Source of the DNA: CAMAUF01 sp046152925
GTDB lineage: Bacteria; Chloroflexota; Dehalococcoidia; Tepidiformales; Tepidiformaceae
DNA: 43,267 bases
Direction: 5' to 3'
NCBI GenBank assembly: GCA_046152925.1
Contig: JBJXFX010000046.1
Coordinates: forward strand, 1 to 43,267
The notes under the pieces are model-generated. The model searched no databases, was not told the origin of the DNA, and saw nothing but the letters and a program-made list of their open reading frames with translations. Positions 24,471 to 32,540 of this stretch are shown one piece after another. Positions within the stretch are counted from its first letter, which is position 1. The number at the start of each line of letters is the position of its first letter. The position numbers and the translations under genes were made by a program.

Positions 24471-24543
24471 GGTCGACAAGCTTCCGGCACGCGGGCCTCG
24501 GCCGCAATCGGACGAGGGGACACACGCGATGGCCGCTCACGCG

Positions 24544-24549
24544 TATACT
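24544..24549 (+). promoter_or_regulatory. Putative -10 element (TATACT) of the VOC gene
   Basis: TATACT lies 40 bases before ATG 24590; here a leader with AGGAG (24574-24578) is present, unlike the leaderless genes. No convincing -35 is seen. It lies between the divergent sulfotransferase and VOC genes. Confidence 0.45.
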
Positions 24550-24589
24550 GCGGCGCTGCCCAGCATCTCAAAACAGGAGCAAGAAACCG

Positions 24590-25243
24590 ATGACTGTCCC
24601 ACACGGAACACCGATGACGCACCACCTTGGCTATGTGGCGAAGGACTGCGAGAAGATGGCGCGCGCCTATGAGCGCTTGATCGGCGCCAAGTTCGATGTC
24701 ATGCAGCCGCTCAACGTGAACACCCTTCACGACGAGCCCGGCAGCATCAAGGTGGCCTATGGGGCGTTCGGCGGCCTCGTAATCGAGATCATCGAGCCGA
24801 TCTCGGGCGACCTGCCGCACAAGCGCTGGCTCGACACCTACGGCGAAGGGATCCAGCACATCGGCTTTTGGGTGCCGGACCCCGTGCAGGCGACCGCGGA
24901 CCTCGTGGCCGCCGGCGGGATCATTGAATGGATCGCCGATGACACGAACCACACGTCGATGGGCTACCTCACGCCGAATTCGACGCAGGCCGACATCGTG
25001 AAGCGCATGCACGACGACTGCCTCAGCTACATCACGGTTGCCGACGTCGGTAACGTCGCGATCGAGTTCCTCGGCCCCAAGATCCAGGGCCGGATGATCA
25101 ACCGCTGGGATGGCGAAGTCGGCGACACGAAGGTCAGCGGCTCGGCCGACCCGCAACGCGGGGGGCTCCAGTCGGAGCATCCACTCCTCGGCGACCTCAT
25201 TATTGCGAAGCCCGACAACTGGTTCACGGGCCAGCGTCGATAG
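24590..25243 (+). CDS. VOC family protein (second copy)
   Basis: A 217-residue VOC protein similar to that at 17791. First unit: THHLGYVAKDCEKMARAYER through LVIEIIEPIS; second unit: GIQHIGFWVPDPVQATADLV through VAIEFLGPK. The four likely metal ligands (His, Glu, His, Glu) are kept. It is longer than the first copy through an insertion between the late strands (DDTNHTSMGYLTPNSTQ) and a C-terminal tail. ATG 24590 has AGGAG 11 bases ahead. Substrate unknown. Confidence 0.88.
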   Translation: MTVPHGTPMTHHLGYVAKDCEKMARAYERLIGAKFDVMQPLNVNTLHDEPGSIKVAYGAFGGLVIEIIEPISGDLPHKRWLDTYGEGIQHIGFWVPDPVQATADLVAAGGIIEWIADDTNHTSMGYLTPNSTQADIVKRMHDDCLSYITVADVGNVAIEFLGPKIQGRMINRWDGEVGDTKVSGSADPQRGGLQSEHPLLGDLIIAKPDNWFTGQRR

Positions 25244-25268
25244 GCGGCGCCCAAGGGCCGGACATCCA

Positions 25269-27728
25269 TCAGGCCGCAAGCTCGCGAGCTCGCCCGCCGG
25301 GAAGGCGGGCGAACTCGGTGAGCGACACCGCGGGGCTGAACAGATATCCCTGGCCATGGGTGACGCCGAGCCCGGTGAGGAGTGCGGCCTGCGCCTCGGT
25401 CTCGATGCCCTCCGCGATCACGTCCATTCCCAGCGAGCGCCCCATTCCGACGATCGCGCGGACCAGCGCGAGCGATCGCTCGTCGTCCTCGATCTCCCGG
25501 ATGAAGTCGCGCGGGACCTTCAGGAGGTCCACGGGGAGGCGGCGCAGATACGAGAGCGACGAGTAGCCCGTGCCGAAGTCGTCGAGGTAGACGCGGACGC
25601 CGCCGTCCCGGAGGGCGCCGAGGTGGGTGGCGGCCTCTGGGTCGTCGACCAGCAGTTGCTCGGTGATCTCGATGGCGACGGTCCGCGGGGCAAGGCGCTT
25701 CGCCAGTGCGATGAGGCTCTCGACCACGGCTGCGTCGGCCAGGTCTCCGGGGCTGACGTTGACCGACAGCGTGAAGTTGCTCGTGCGAGGCAATGCGTCG
25801 CCGTAGGCGCCGAGCGTGGCGGCGACGTGTTGCGTGAGGACGCCCGAGAGCCCGAGCTCATCGGCAAGCTCGACGAACTCGGCCGGCGAGACGCGGCCGA
25901 GCTGTGCTGAGTCCCAGCGCGAAAGGGCTTCCGCCCCCACGATTGACCGGTCGCTCAACCGGACGACGGGTTGGAGGAACGTGACCAGCTCGCCTGAGCC
26001 GAGGGCGCTCCGGAGCGCGTCCGTCATCGCGTACTTCCGGGCGACGCGGTCGTGCATCGTCTGATTAAAGGCTTGCGCCCGGCCCTTGCCGAGTCGCTTT
26101 GCTTCGTACAAGGCGGTGTCGGCGTTGCGCAGGAGGATGCTGGCCGAGTCCGCCTCGTGGGCCAGCGCAACGCCGACGCTCATCCGGAGCGAGAATTCGC
26201 CCTCCTGGGTGTTGAGCGGCGGGACGAATGCCTCCAAGACGCGCTCCGCCACGGCTTGCCAGGGCTCGCCGGACGGATCAACCAGCGCGGCAAACTCGTC
26301 GCCCCCGAGCCGGGCCACCAGCCCGCCGGGGAGCGCCGCGCGAAGCCGCGCCGCGGCCTCGACGAGTACGGCGTCGCCCATGGCGTGGCCAAAGGTGTCG
26401 TTGATCCCTTTGAAGTCGTCCATGTCGATGAGCAGAAAGACGCGCTCGCCCGCTGCCCCGGCTGCGTAGTACCGATCGAGCTCTTGGACGAGGCGGCGCC
26501 GGTTTGGCAGGCCGGTGAGGCCGTCTTCGAACGCGAGCCGCGCGAGCCGCGTGTGAGAGGCGATCCCGTTGGCGATCGTTTGCATGAGGTTGAGGTCTGC
26601 GTCGCCGAAGCGCCGGAAGCCGCCGCCGCGGCTGGCGACAACGAGCGTCCCGAGCGTCTCGGCGCCGGAGCTGAGGGGCGCGACGAGCGCTTGGGCGAGC
26701 TCCGGGTCGTCGAGCTCGAACACGAGGCGAGGCCAGTTCGCCGCGGCATCTTCGGGGGACCTCGGCCGTTCGAGGAGCATGGTCTGGTCGCCTCCGGCGG
26801 TCATCTCCAGTACGGCGAGCTTCCGGTCGCGCGGGATCAACGTCCGGTGCTGCCCCGATGCGTCGATGGTCAGCTCGGCCGTCCCGCTGGAGCCCACGGG
26901 CACGTAGAGCTTCACGTAGTCGCAGGGGAGCGATTCGTAGCAACGGTCCAGCGCGGCAAAGAGGCCATCGTCGGACTGGGCGCCTTCGCGGAGCTCGCGG
27001 GAGGTATCGAAGACGAGCTGAAGGCTTTCGCGCCGCTGACGTTCCGCCTCGTATGAGCGGTTCGCGAGGAACACGGCGACCAGCGGGAGCGCCGCAAGGG
27101 GAAGGGCGAACGGCGAGGCAGCGGAGACGATTGCGAGCGTCACCCCGAGGCTCGCGCTTCCGAACGACGTCGCCAATCCGATGACGACCGAGCGTCGCAG
27201 GTCGCCGAACGCGAGGCGCTGTTCGGCGATGGCGATGACCCCGGCGACCAAGAGCGACCCCACGACCGATGCGCAGATCGCGGCGCCGACGGCCGCACCC
27301 CACGCAGTGGGCGCTGTCGCGCTGCCGCCGTGCGGCAGGGCGCCATAGACGAGTGCGGCGAAGCTGGCGGTGAGGCAGAGCGTCCCGGCGTTGAACAGGA
27401 GCTTCATCGGCGGCTGCCGCCGATGTACGAGGAGCACGGCGCCGCTCCCGATGGTGTATGTCGTGATTAACGCGAGGGGATGAATCGCGATCAGGCCGAG
27501 GGTGAGTGGCAACTCAAGGAGCGAGAACGAGTGCGCGCTCTTCCGGATGTGGACGTGGACGACCAGCATCTCGGCGACTGGGGTGATCAGGAGGAGGACC
27601 GCGCCGAGCCAAAGGTCCCGGCGGTCAAGGTCGTCGAGTTCGTGAAGGAACGTGGCGAAGAGCGCAAGCGCCACCACGCCGACGCCGGCGACATAGGTCC
27701 AAAGCTGGGCTTTCGTCCGGCGGCTCAT
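25269..27728 (-). CDS. Membrane-anchored GGDEF-EAL cyclic-di-GMP enzyme with GAF-like domain
   Basis: An 819-residue protein. Residues 1 to about 215 hold a multi-helix membrane sensor; about 235-385 resembles a GAF domain; GGDEF follows, with GLTGLPNRR and an intact GGDEF at about 475-479; the EAL domain has EAL at 600-602, NVSPGDL, IEITEQLL, DDFGTGYSS and AEGIE. Both halves look catalytically able, so it could make or degrade cyclic-di-GMP. One oddity is LLKVPRDF where most EAL domains have KID; the catalytic Lys is kept, the Asp is Pro. Neighbours give no clear link. Confidence 0.92.
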   Translation of the reverse strand: MSRRTKAQLWTYVAGVGVVALALFATFLHELDDLDRRDLWLGAVLLLITPVAEMLVVHVHIRKSAHSFSLLELPLTLGLIAIHPLALITTYTIGSGAVLLVHRRQPPMKLLFNAGTLCLTASFAALVYGALPHGGSATAPTAWGAAVGAAICASVVGSLLVAGVIAIAEQRLAFGDLRRSVVIGLATSFGSASLGVTLAIVSAASPFALPLAALPLVAVFLANRSYEAERQRRESLQLVFDTSRELREGAQSDDGLFAALDRCYESLPCDYVKLYVPVGSSGTAELTIDASGQHRTLIPRDRKLAVLEMTAGGDQTMLLERPRSPEDAAANWPRLVFELDDPELAQALVAPLSSGAETLGTLVVASRGGGFRRFGDADLNLMQTIANGIASHTRLARLAFEDGLTGLPNRRRLVQELDRYYAAGAAGERVFLLIDMDDFKGINDTFGHAMGDAVLVEAAARLRAALPGGLVARLGGDEFAALVDPSGEPWQAVAERVLEAFVPPLNTQEGEFSLRMSVGVALAHEADSASILLRNADTALYEAKRLGKGRAQAFNQTMHDRVARKYAMTDALRSALGSGELVTFLQPVVRLSDRSIVGAEALSRWDSAQLGRVSPAEFVELADELGLSGVLTQHVAATLGAYGDALPRTSNFTLSVNVSPGDLADAAVVESLIALAKRLAPRTVAIEITEQLLVDDPEAATHLGALRDGGVRVYLDDFGTGYSSLSYLRRLPVDLLKVPRDFIREIEDDERSLALVRAIVGMGRSLGMDVIAEGIETEAQAALLTGLGVTHGQGYLFSPAVSLTEFARLPGGRARELAA

Positions 27729-28136
27729 CGGGGGCGATCGCCTCGCCTGGCACTCGGGCTCTCGCCGCTACGAATGCTGAATCCTTGCACGTCTGGAAAT
27801 TCGACCGTCCGGGAGGCGTCGGCAGGAATCCGTGGGCCACGCTGCAACTTTGTGCAAGGGCCAGGTTGACGCCGCCGAGTGCCGGCGGCGCGTCTGCTTG
27901 GCGCCCTTGGCGCGCCGTTTACGCCCGCTAGCAACGGCCTCGCCCCCTGGCAGTCACCGGCCGTCATCCTCAGGGACACCGCTCGTGTCCGCGGTTACCG
28001 CGCTGGGTGGACGGCTGCCGCCAACCTGACACCGCCTGTCTTCCTGACAGGCGCCGAAACTGCCTCTACTTTTCACTGGCCGGTGGACTCAGTGACAGCG
28101 GCGGGGCGCGGACCAACCACATTGGAGGATGCCCGA
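27729..28136. other. 408-base gene-free region with hairpins ahead of the GSTWS peptides
   Basis: No convincing gene is seen. Inverted repeats are GGACAC/GTGTCC (27974-27990), GCGGT/ACCGC just after it, and CGCCTGTC-TTCCT-GACAGGCG (28033-28053, eight perfect pairs) which is followed by a CTTTTC run and could be a terminator or leader element. Near 27840 TGCA/TGCA nested in GGCC/GGCC gives another possible fold. It probably holds the promoter of the peptide genes; no clear -10 stands out. Confidence 0.5.
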
Positions 28137-28262
28137 ATGAAACGTCGAATCGCGATCATCGTGACCGTTGCGGCACTGCTCGTCACGGGAGCGGCTGCGA
28201 CCCTGAACCCCGGCAGCGCCGATAACGCCGAGGCCCGATCGAACGGGAGCACCTGGTCCTAG
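28137..28262 (+). CDS. Small secreted peptide 1, C-terminal GSTWS
   Basis: A 41-residue product. It starts MKRRIAIIVTVAALLVTG, a basic n-region and hydrophobic core typical of a signal peptide, with a likely cleavage after the GAAA region. The remaining 20 or so residues end in NGSTWS and stop. ATG 28137 has GGAGG at 28125-28129, seven bases ahead. The next gene codes for a related peptide with the same last five residues. I do not recognise the family. A longer frame from 27879 exists but its upstream part has no coding character. Confidence 0.65.
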   Translation: MKRRIAIIVTVAALLVTGAAATLNPGSADNAEARSNGSTWS

Positions 28263-28308
28263 GCCTCCCCGACACCCGCATCACGCACCAAGACTGGAGT
28301 TACTTACG

Positions 28309-28476
28309 ATGAAAAAGCGTCTGTTCATTGCCGTCGCCGTCGCCGCCCTGCTGCTCTCGGGCGGGCTCGCACAGCAACATGGCCCGGCCCCGGCTGCGGC
28401 CGACGGCCAGAAGGTGCCCGTCAGCTTCCCGTTCCCGCCCGACCTGCCGGGGCTTCTTGGAAGCACCTGGTCGTAG
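28309..28476 (+). CDS. Small secreted peptide 2, C-terminal GSTWS
   Basis: A 55-residue product. MKKRLFIAVAVAALLLSGG is a signal-peptide core close to that of peptide 1; the mature part is Pro/Ala-rich (PFPPDLPGLLGSTWS at the end). GGAG at 28295-28298 precedes ATG 28309. The 46-base gap to peptide 1 suggests one transcript. Identical GSTWS tails on otherwise different mature parts suggest a recognition or processing tag, or a functional C-terminus. Function unknown. Confidence 0.7.
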   Translation: MKKRLFIAVAVAALLLSGGLAQQHGPAPAAADGQKVPVSFPFPPDLPGLLGSTWS

Positions 28477-28604
28477 GACCCATCATCATGGCAGCCAAGC
28501 GGTCATCCGTCCGGCTGTCCCCGCGGTCGTCCTCGTGGGGACGTTTGCCAGCACGTCTCAAGCTTGAACGCCTGATGGTCGTCATCAGGCGGGCCTAATC
28601 CGAT
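28477..28604 (+). terminator. Region after the peptides with hairpin 28569-28591
   Basis: CGCCTGATG-GTCGT-CATCAGGCG forms nine perfect base pairs at 28569-28591. There is no T-run, so termination would be imperfect or Rho-independent in an unusual way. A 36-codon frame from ATG 28488 to TAA 28598 crosses it; it is basic and not clearly a gene. Confidence 0.4.
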
Positions 28605-28644
28605 CGGCAGCCCGGAGGCGCTGCAAAGCGCTTCCGGGCTGCCG
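28605..28644. other. 18-base-pair hairpin with GCAA tetraloop upstream of gyrB
   Basis: CGGCAGCCCGGA (28605-28616), a G-U pair, GCGCT, loop GCAA, AGCGC and TCCGGGCTGCCG (28633-28644) form a near-perfect 18-pair stem closed by a GNRA tetraloop. It is the strongest hairpin I found in the window. It may end transcription of the peptide operon or belong to a structured RNA. No gene is seen from here to gyrB. Confidence 0.55.
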
Positions 28645-28831
28645 TGCGTCTCCGCGGTTTCGGCTGGCGCCACACCTCCCGTCCAGCCGCGAGCGCCGGC
28701 GAGCGGGCGGGCGCCACTTCCGCGACGTTTCGGCCTTTCTTTATCAATATGGTCGTCCGGAGTGGTGGCCCGAACGGGCGCGGCTTGGTAAAATGTGAAG
28801 GTAGGCGCGCGATATCGCCTCGTTCTTCACT

Positions 28832-30775
28832 ATGACGAGTACACCGGCTGCCCCCTCCCCCTCTTACACCGCCGAACACATCCAGGTCCTGGAAGGGTTG
28901 GAGGCTGTCCGCCGCCGCCCCGGGATGTACATCGGGACGACTGACAAGTCGGGCCTCCATCATCTGATCAAAGAGCTCGTCGACAACGCCGTCGACGAGG
29001 CGATGGCGGGCTACTGCGACCGCGTCGAGGTCATCATCCATGACACGGGATGGTGCACCGTCCGCGACAACGGCCGCGGCATCCCGGTCGACATCCAGCG
29101 GCAGACGGGCAAGACCGCCGTCGAGACCGTCCTTACGGTGCTCCACGCAGGCGGCAAGTTCGGTGGTGGCGGCTACAAGGTCTCCGGCGGCCTCCATGGC
29201 GTCGGCGCCAGCGTTGTCAACGCGCTGGCGACCGAACTGTGGGTCGAAGTCGTGCCCGACCCGGAGGCCCAAGGAAAAGACAAAGCAGGGAAGGTCTACC
29301 GGCAGAACTACGCCCGCGGTGTCCCCCAGGATGAGCTGACGCCCTTCCCGTTGAAGGGGTCGCGCTCACACGGCACCACCGTGAGCTTCCTGCCCGACGC
29401 CACGATCTTCGAAAGCGTCGACTTCGACTTCAAGATCGAGGCGGAGCGGCTCCGGCAGTACGCTTACCTCACGAAGGGCGTCTGGTTCCACCTCTTCGAC
29501 GAGCGCGACGGCCGCGAGGTCAACTATTACTTCGAAGGCGGGATCAAGAGTTTCGTCCGCCATCTGAACCGTGAGCGCGAAGTCCAGAACACCGAGCCGA
29601 TTTACGCCGAGAAGCAGATCGACAACACCATGGTCGAGGTCGCCGTCCAATACAACGACGGCTTCAACGAGTCAGTCTTCACGTTTGCGAACTCGATCAA
29701 CACGATTGACGGCGGCAGCCACCTGACGGGCTTCCGCACGGCGCTCACGAGCGTGCTCAACAAGTACGCGCGCAGCCTGAAGGCGCTGAAGGACAACGAC
29801 CAGAACCTCAGCGGCGAAGATGTCCGCGAGGGGCTCGTCGCGGTCATCTCCGTGAAGCTGCCCGAGCCGCAGTTCGAAGGCCAAACCAAGACGAGGCTCG
29901 GCAACCCCGAGGTCGCCGCGCAAGTCCAGGCTGCGGTCGCCGAGGCGCTCAACCAGCACCTCGAGGAGAACCCGTCGGATGCGCGGCGGATCATCGAGAA
30001 GTGCATCACGGCCTCGCGGGCGCGTGAGGCGGCCCGCAAAGCGCGCGACCTGGTCGTCCGGAAGAGCGCGCTGGAAAGCGGCTCGCTTCCCGGCAAGCTC
30101 GCCGACTGCTCGACGCGCGACCCTCAGGAAGGCGAGCTCTTCATCGTCGAGGGTGACAGCGCAGGTGGTTCGGCCAAGCAGGGCCGCGACCGGCGTTTCC
30201 AGGCCATCCTTCCGCTCTTCGGCAAGATTTTGAACGTGGAGAAAGCCCGCCCGGACAAAATGCTCGGGCACGAGGCGATCCGGCTGATCATCTCAGCGCT
30301 GGGCACCGGCATCCGCGAGACGTTCGACGTCGGCCGCCTGCGCTACCACAAGGTCATCATCATGACCGACGCGGACGTCGATGGGTCGCACATCCGGACG
30401 CTGCTGCTGACCTTTTTCTTCCGGAACATGCCAGAGTTGATTGGCGGCGGGTATCTGTACATCGCCCAACCGCCACTCTACCGTGCGCAAAACGGCCGGC
30501 AGCATCAGTACATGTACTCCGACGGCGAACTGCAGGAGTTCCTCAAGGGCAAGCGCAACGTCTCGGTCCAGCGTTTCAAGGGACTCGGGGAGATGAACGC
30601 GGACCAGCTCTATGAGACGACGATGCGCCGCGAGAACCGCACGCTGCTTCAGGTGATGGTGGAAGACGCAGCCGCCGCGGACCAGGTCTTCTATGAGTTG
30701 ATGGGGGACGAAGTGGCCCCCCGGCGGCGCTTCATCCAAGCCCACGCCAGCCAGGTGAGGAACCTCGACGTTTGA
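28832..30775 (+). CDS. gyrB: DNA gyrase subunit B
   Basis: A 647-residue type IIA topoisomerase B subunit. The GHKL ATPase has ELVDNAVDEAMAG (Asn52 region), DNGRGIP and GGLHGVGASVVNAL; the transducer region follows; the TOPRIM domain has EGDSAGGSA near residue 440 and DADVDGSH near 512; QGRDRRFQAILPLFGKILNV is the GyrB-type phrase rather than ParE. The end FIQAHASQVRNLDV is the normal C-terminus. ATG 28832 has no strong Shine-Dalgarno; TAAAAT at 28789-28794 may be the -10. gyrA is not in the window. Confidence 0.95.
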   Translation: MTSTPAAPSPSYTAEHIQVLEGLEAVRRRPGMYIGTTDKSGLHHLIKELVDNAVDEAMAGYCDRVEVIIHDTGWCTVRDNGRGIPVDIQRQTGKTAVETVLTVLHAGGKFGGGGYKVSGGLHGVGASVVNALATELWVEVVPDPEAQGKDKAGKVYRQNYARGVPQDELTPFPLKGSRSHGTTVSFLPDATIFESVDFDFKIEAERLRQYAYLTKGVWFHLFDERDGREVNYYFEGGIKSFVRHLNREREVQNTEPIYAEKQIDNTMVEVAVQYNDGFNESVFTFANSINTIDGGSHLTGFRTALTSVLNKYARSLKALKDNDQNLSGEDVREGLVAVISVKLPEPQFEGQTKTRLGNPEVAAQVQAAVAEALNQHLEENPSDARRIIEKCITASRAREAARKARDLVVRKSALESGSLPGKLADCSTRDPQEGELFIVEGDSAGGSAKQGRDRRFQAILPLFGKILNVEKARPDKMLGHEAIRLIISALGTGIRETFDVGRLRYHKVIIMTDADVDGSHIRTLLLTFFFRNMPELIGGGYLYIAQPPLYRAQNGRQHQYMYSDGELQEFLKGKRNVSVQRFKGLGEMNADQLYETTMRRENRTLLQVMVEDAAAADQVFYELMGDEVAPRRRFIQAHASQVRNLDV

Positions 30776-30814
30776 CCTCGAGTGTGTGACTGGAGAGAGT
30801 TTGGGCGGGTCGGT

Positions 30815-31267
30815 TTACGCAACGAGCTGGGGAAGGCAGTCGACTGCCCACTGACCCCATCCCGAGTGGCCGGCCACGAGCAGCAAGTCGAAGTCGCTGA
30901 GGCCGAATTCGTCACGCGCGACATCGAGGAGCGCTTGGAACCTGGCCTGGCGCGCGGGGTCCTCCGCCAACGAACGAGTTTGCTCGGTGAGTGAGCGGGT
31001 GAGGGCCTCGGCTTGGACCTCGGCGTCAGTGTGGGCGCGTTCGGCCCAGGCGGTCAGATCCCAGCGGGCGCGGAGCCCGGGGCTCGCTGGCGGGTGGGCC
31101 AACGTCATTCGCCACCACTCCACTTGCTGGCGGAATTGATCCACGAGGGGAAGGCGATGACGCGGAACCTTAGCAGTTTTCGCGTGTGCAGCGGCCAAAG
31201 CGTCGAGATGGCCGAGGATGGACGCTTCCTGTTGGGTCGGCGACTCTGTTGTGTCGCTCACGAGCAC
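30815..31267 (-). CDS. Hypothetical protein, partner of the zincin-like gene
   Basis: A 150-residue protein with no family I recognise. It is helical and rich in Ala, Arg and Glu, with several Trp (VEWWRMTL, WGQWAVD). No signal peptide or membrane helix. It starts at GTG 31267 (GTG 31261 also possible), 16 bases after the stop of the zincin-like gene, so they are likely one operon. It ends 39 bases from the convergent gyrB stop. Base composition is less GC-rich than gyrB. Confidence 0.6.
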   Translation of the reverse strand: MLVSDTTESPTQQEASILGHLDALAAAHAKTAKVPRHRLPLVDQFRQQVEWWRMTLAHPPASPGLRARWDLTAWAERAHTDAEVQAEALTRSLTEQTRSLAEDPARQARFQALLDVARDEFGLSDFDLLLVAGHSGWGQWAVDCLPQLVA

Positions 31268-31283
31268 ATTCTCGCATGCGGCG

Positions 31284-32000
31284 TCACGGAATGCACCATT
31301 CGAGATCCTCGAGCAGCTCGTCGAAGTACGTCCTCAGACGGGAGAAGTCCGTGGTCTCCCAGCGGTAGTTAATCCCGCGGCGGAAGCGCCGGGACGCCGC
31401 ATCGAATGCCTGCGCCTGAGCTTCGATGACGGGCGTTGCAGCGGTTTCCAGCACGTACTGCGCATATGCGCGGGCGAAGAGTTCGCAAGCATCCAAGAGG
31501 TAGTCGCAGTAGTCGTAGAACACCTTGTCGCGGATCGGATCGGCTGCCTGCTGCAGCTCCTTGATCTTCTTGCATTCCCGAGTGTCTTGCGCGAGATCCA
31601 AGAAGGATTCTGCCGCGCTGAGTGCATACCCCGTTGCGGGATCGAGTCCGGCCTGGGAGCAGGCGGCCCACACGTCGAGGACGTGGCCGACCTCGTGCAG
31701 GCCGACGAATGCGCGCAATTCGCCCCGGGCAGGAATCTCGTTGAAGGTAATCACTGGCGGGCGTTGAGCCGCGTTCGTCCAAGCGTAGGGTCGCTCCGGA
31801 TGCCCGGCCACGTACATGTCAGCAGGCACTGGTCCTTCGCACGCTGCAAGCGGACCGCCGTTCGCGGGGTCAAGCTCACCGTCGTTGTGGACGCGGTCGA
31901 TGGCAGCGGTGGCGATGGTCATTTGAGCCGCGGAGGGCGAACTCAGGGCTGACATGTCGACGAAGTGACTCAGTGGCGGACGAGTGGGGTTGGGGCGCAT
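31284..32000 (-). CDS. Zincin-like putative metallopeptidase
   Basis: A 238-residue soluble protein with FVGLHEVGHVLDVW in the middle, an HExxH-type zinc site, and a later helix CELFARAYAQYV whose Glu could be the third ligand. This is the layout of zincin domains of the toxin/phage-associated type. No signal peptide is visible. Several Cys are scattered. ATG 32000 is used; an internal ATG 31955 is an alternative. The downstream small gene is likely co-transcribed. Substrate unknown; peptidase activity is inferred from the motif only. Confidence 0.65.
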   Translation of the reverse strand: MRPNPTRPPLSHFVDMSALSSPSAAQMTIATAAIDRVHNDGELDPANGGPLAACEGPVPADMYVAGHPERPYAWTNAAQRPPVITFNEIPARGELRAFVGLHEVGHVLDVWAACSQAGLDPATGYALSAAESFLDLAQDTRECKKIKELQQAADPIRDKVFYDYCDYLLDACELFARAYAQYVLETAATPVIEAQAQAFDAASRRFRRGINYRWETTDFSRLRTYFDELLEDLEWCIP

Positions 32001-32041
32001 CCGCGGAATTCTACGAATGACGTTCGGGCGAGCAACTCGCC

Positions 32042-32047
32042 TATACT
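32042..32047 (+). promoter_or_regulatory. -10 element (TATACT), copy 1 of duplicated unit
   Basis: TATACT ends six bases before ATG 32054, with no ribosome site between; a leaderless message is likely. Confidence 0.55.
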
Positions 32048-32053
32048 GGATTC

Positions 32054-32302
32054 ATGGAAGTCAAGAAGGCCACGCAGCGCGATCGCGACTACTTCCGGCG
32101 GCTCGGCGAGTTCGAGCGTGAGGGTCGCGAGGAGTGGCGGGCGTGGTGGCGCGCGCTCCCGCTGCATGAGCGGCTCGAACGGAGCGCGGCCCGGCGCTTT
32201 GGCGAGCCGGTGAGCGAGCGTCGCGATCCCGAGGAGCCGGAGCGGATTTACGAGCGCGCGAAGCGTCTCGGGATCTACCGTGGCTACGCCAGGCTATACT
32301 GA
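32054..32302 (+). CDS. Small hypothetical protein, tandem copy 1
   Basis: An 82-residue charged protein. It shares RDRDYFRRLGEFER, then GREEW, ALPLHERLERS and RIYERAKRLGIYR with the next gene. The pattern of short, highly charged, helical protein before a nucleotidyltransferase recalls antitoxins, but no named family is recognised. ATG 32054 follows TATACT by six bases. Its stop TGA (32300-32302) overlaps the -10 box of copy 2. Confidence 0.7.
   Translation: MEVKKATQRDRDYFRRLGEFEREGREEWRAWWRALPLHERLERSAARRFGEPVSERRDPEEPERIYERAKRLGIYRGYARLY
32295..32300 (+). promoter_or_regulatory. -10 element (TATACT), copy 2 of duplicated unit
   Basis: TATACT inside the last codons of copy 1, six bases before ATG 32307, same spacing as for copy 1. 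Confidence 0.55.
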
Positions 32303-32306
32303 TCGC

Positions 32307-32540
32307 ATGAAAGTGAAGACGGCCTCTGAGCGCGATCGCGACTACTTCCGGCGCCTCGGCGAGTTCGAACGGGCCGGTCGCGAGGATTGGATGTGCTATC
32401 TCGAGGCGCTGCCGCTTGAGGAGCGCGTGCGTCGCAGCTTCCAACGTACGGCCGAGGGCGAGCCGTATGACCGCAAGGAACCTGAGGACCTGGCACTGAT
32501 CTATCAGCGTGCCCGCCGCCTCGGAATTTACCGTGCCTGA
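32307..32540 (+). CDS. Small hypothetical protein, tandem copy 2, antitoxin-like
   Basis: A 77-residue paralog of the preceding gene: RDRDYFRRLGEFER is identical, then GREDW, ALPLEERVRRS and LIYQRARRLGIYR. Its stop overlaps the GTG start of the nucleotidyltransferase (GTGCCTGA), so the two are translationally coupled, as antitoxin and toxin genes often are. The duplication includes the -10 box. Function is inferred from position. Confidence 0.7.
   Translation: MKVKTASERDRDYFRRLGEFERAGREDWMCYLEALPLEERVRRSFQRTAEGEPYDRKEPEDLALIYQRARRLGIYRA

Larger units (their letters stand above)
32042..32540 (+). repeat. Tandem duplication: promoter plus small gene
   Basis: Two units of about 253 and 245 bases, each beginning with TATACT, six bases, and a start codon, and coding for similar proteins. 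Divergence is largest in the middle (W-rich in copy 1, MCYLE in copy 2), so the duplication is not recent. Confidence 0.65.

Noticed and set aside
28488..28598. 36-codon frame after the GSTWS peptides as a third peptide gene
   Set aside because: It lacks a signal peptide and the GSTWS ending, and runs through a perfect hairpin; kept only as a note.
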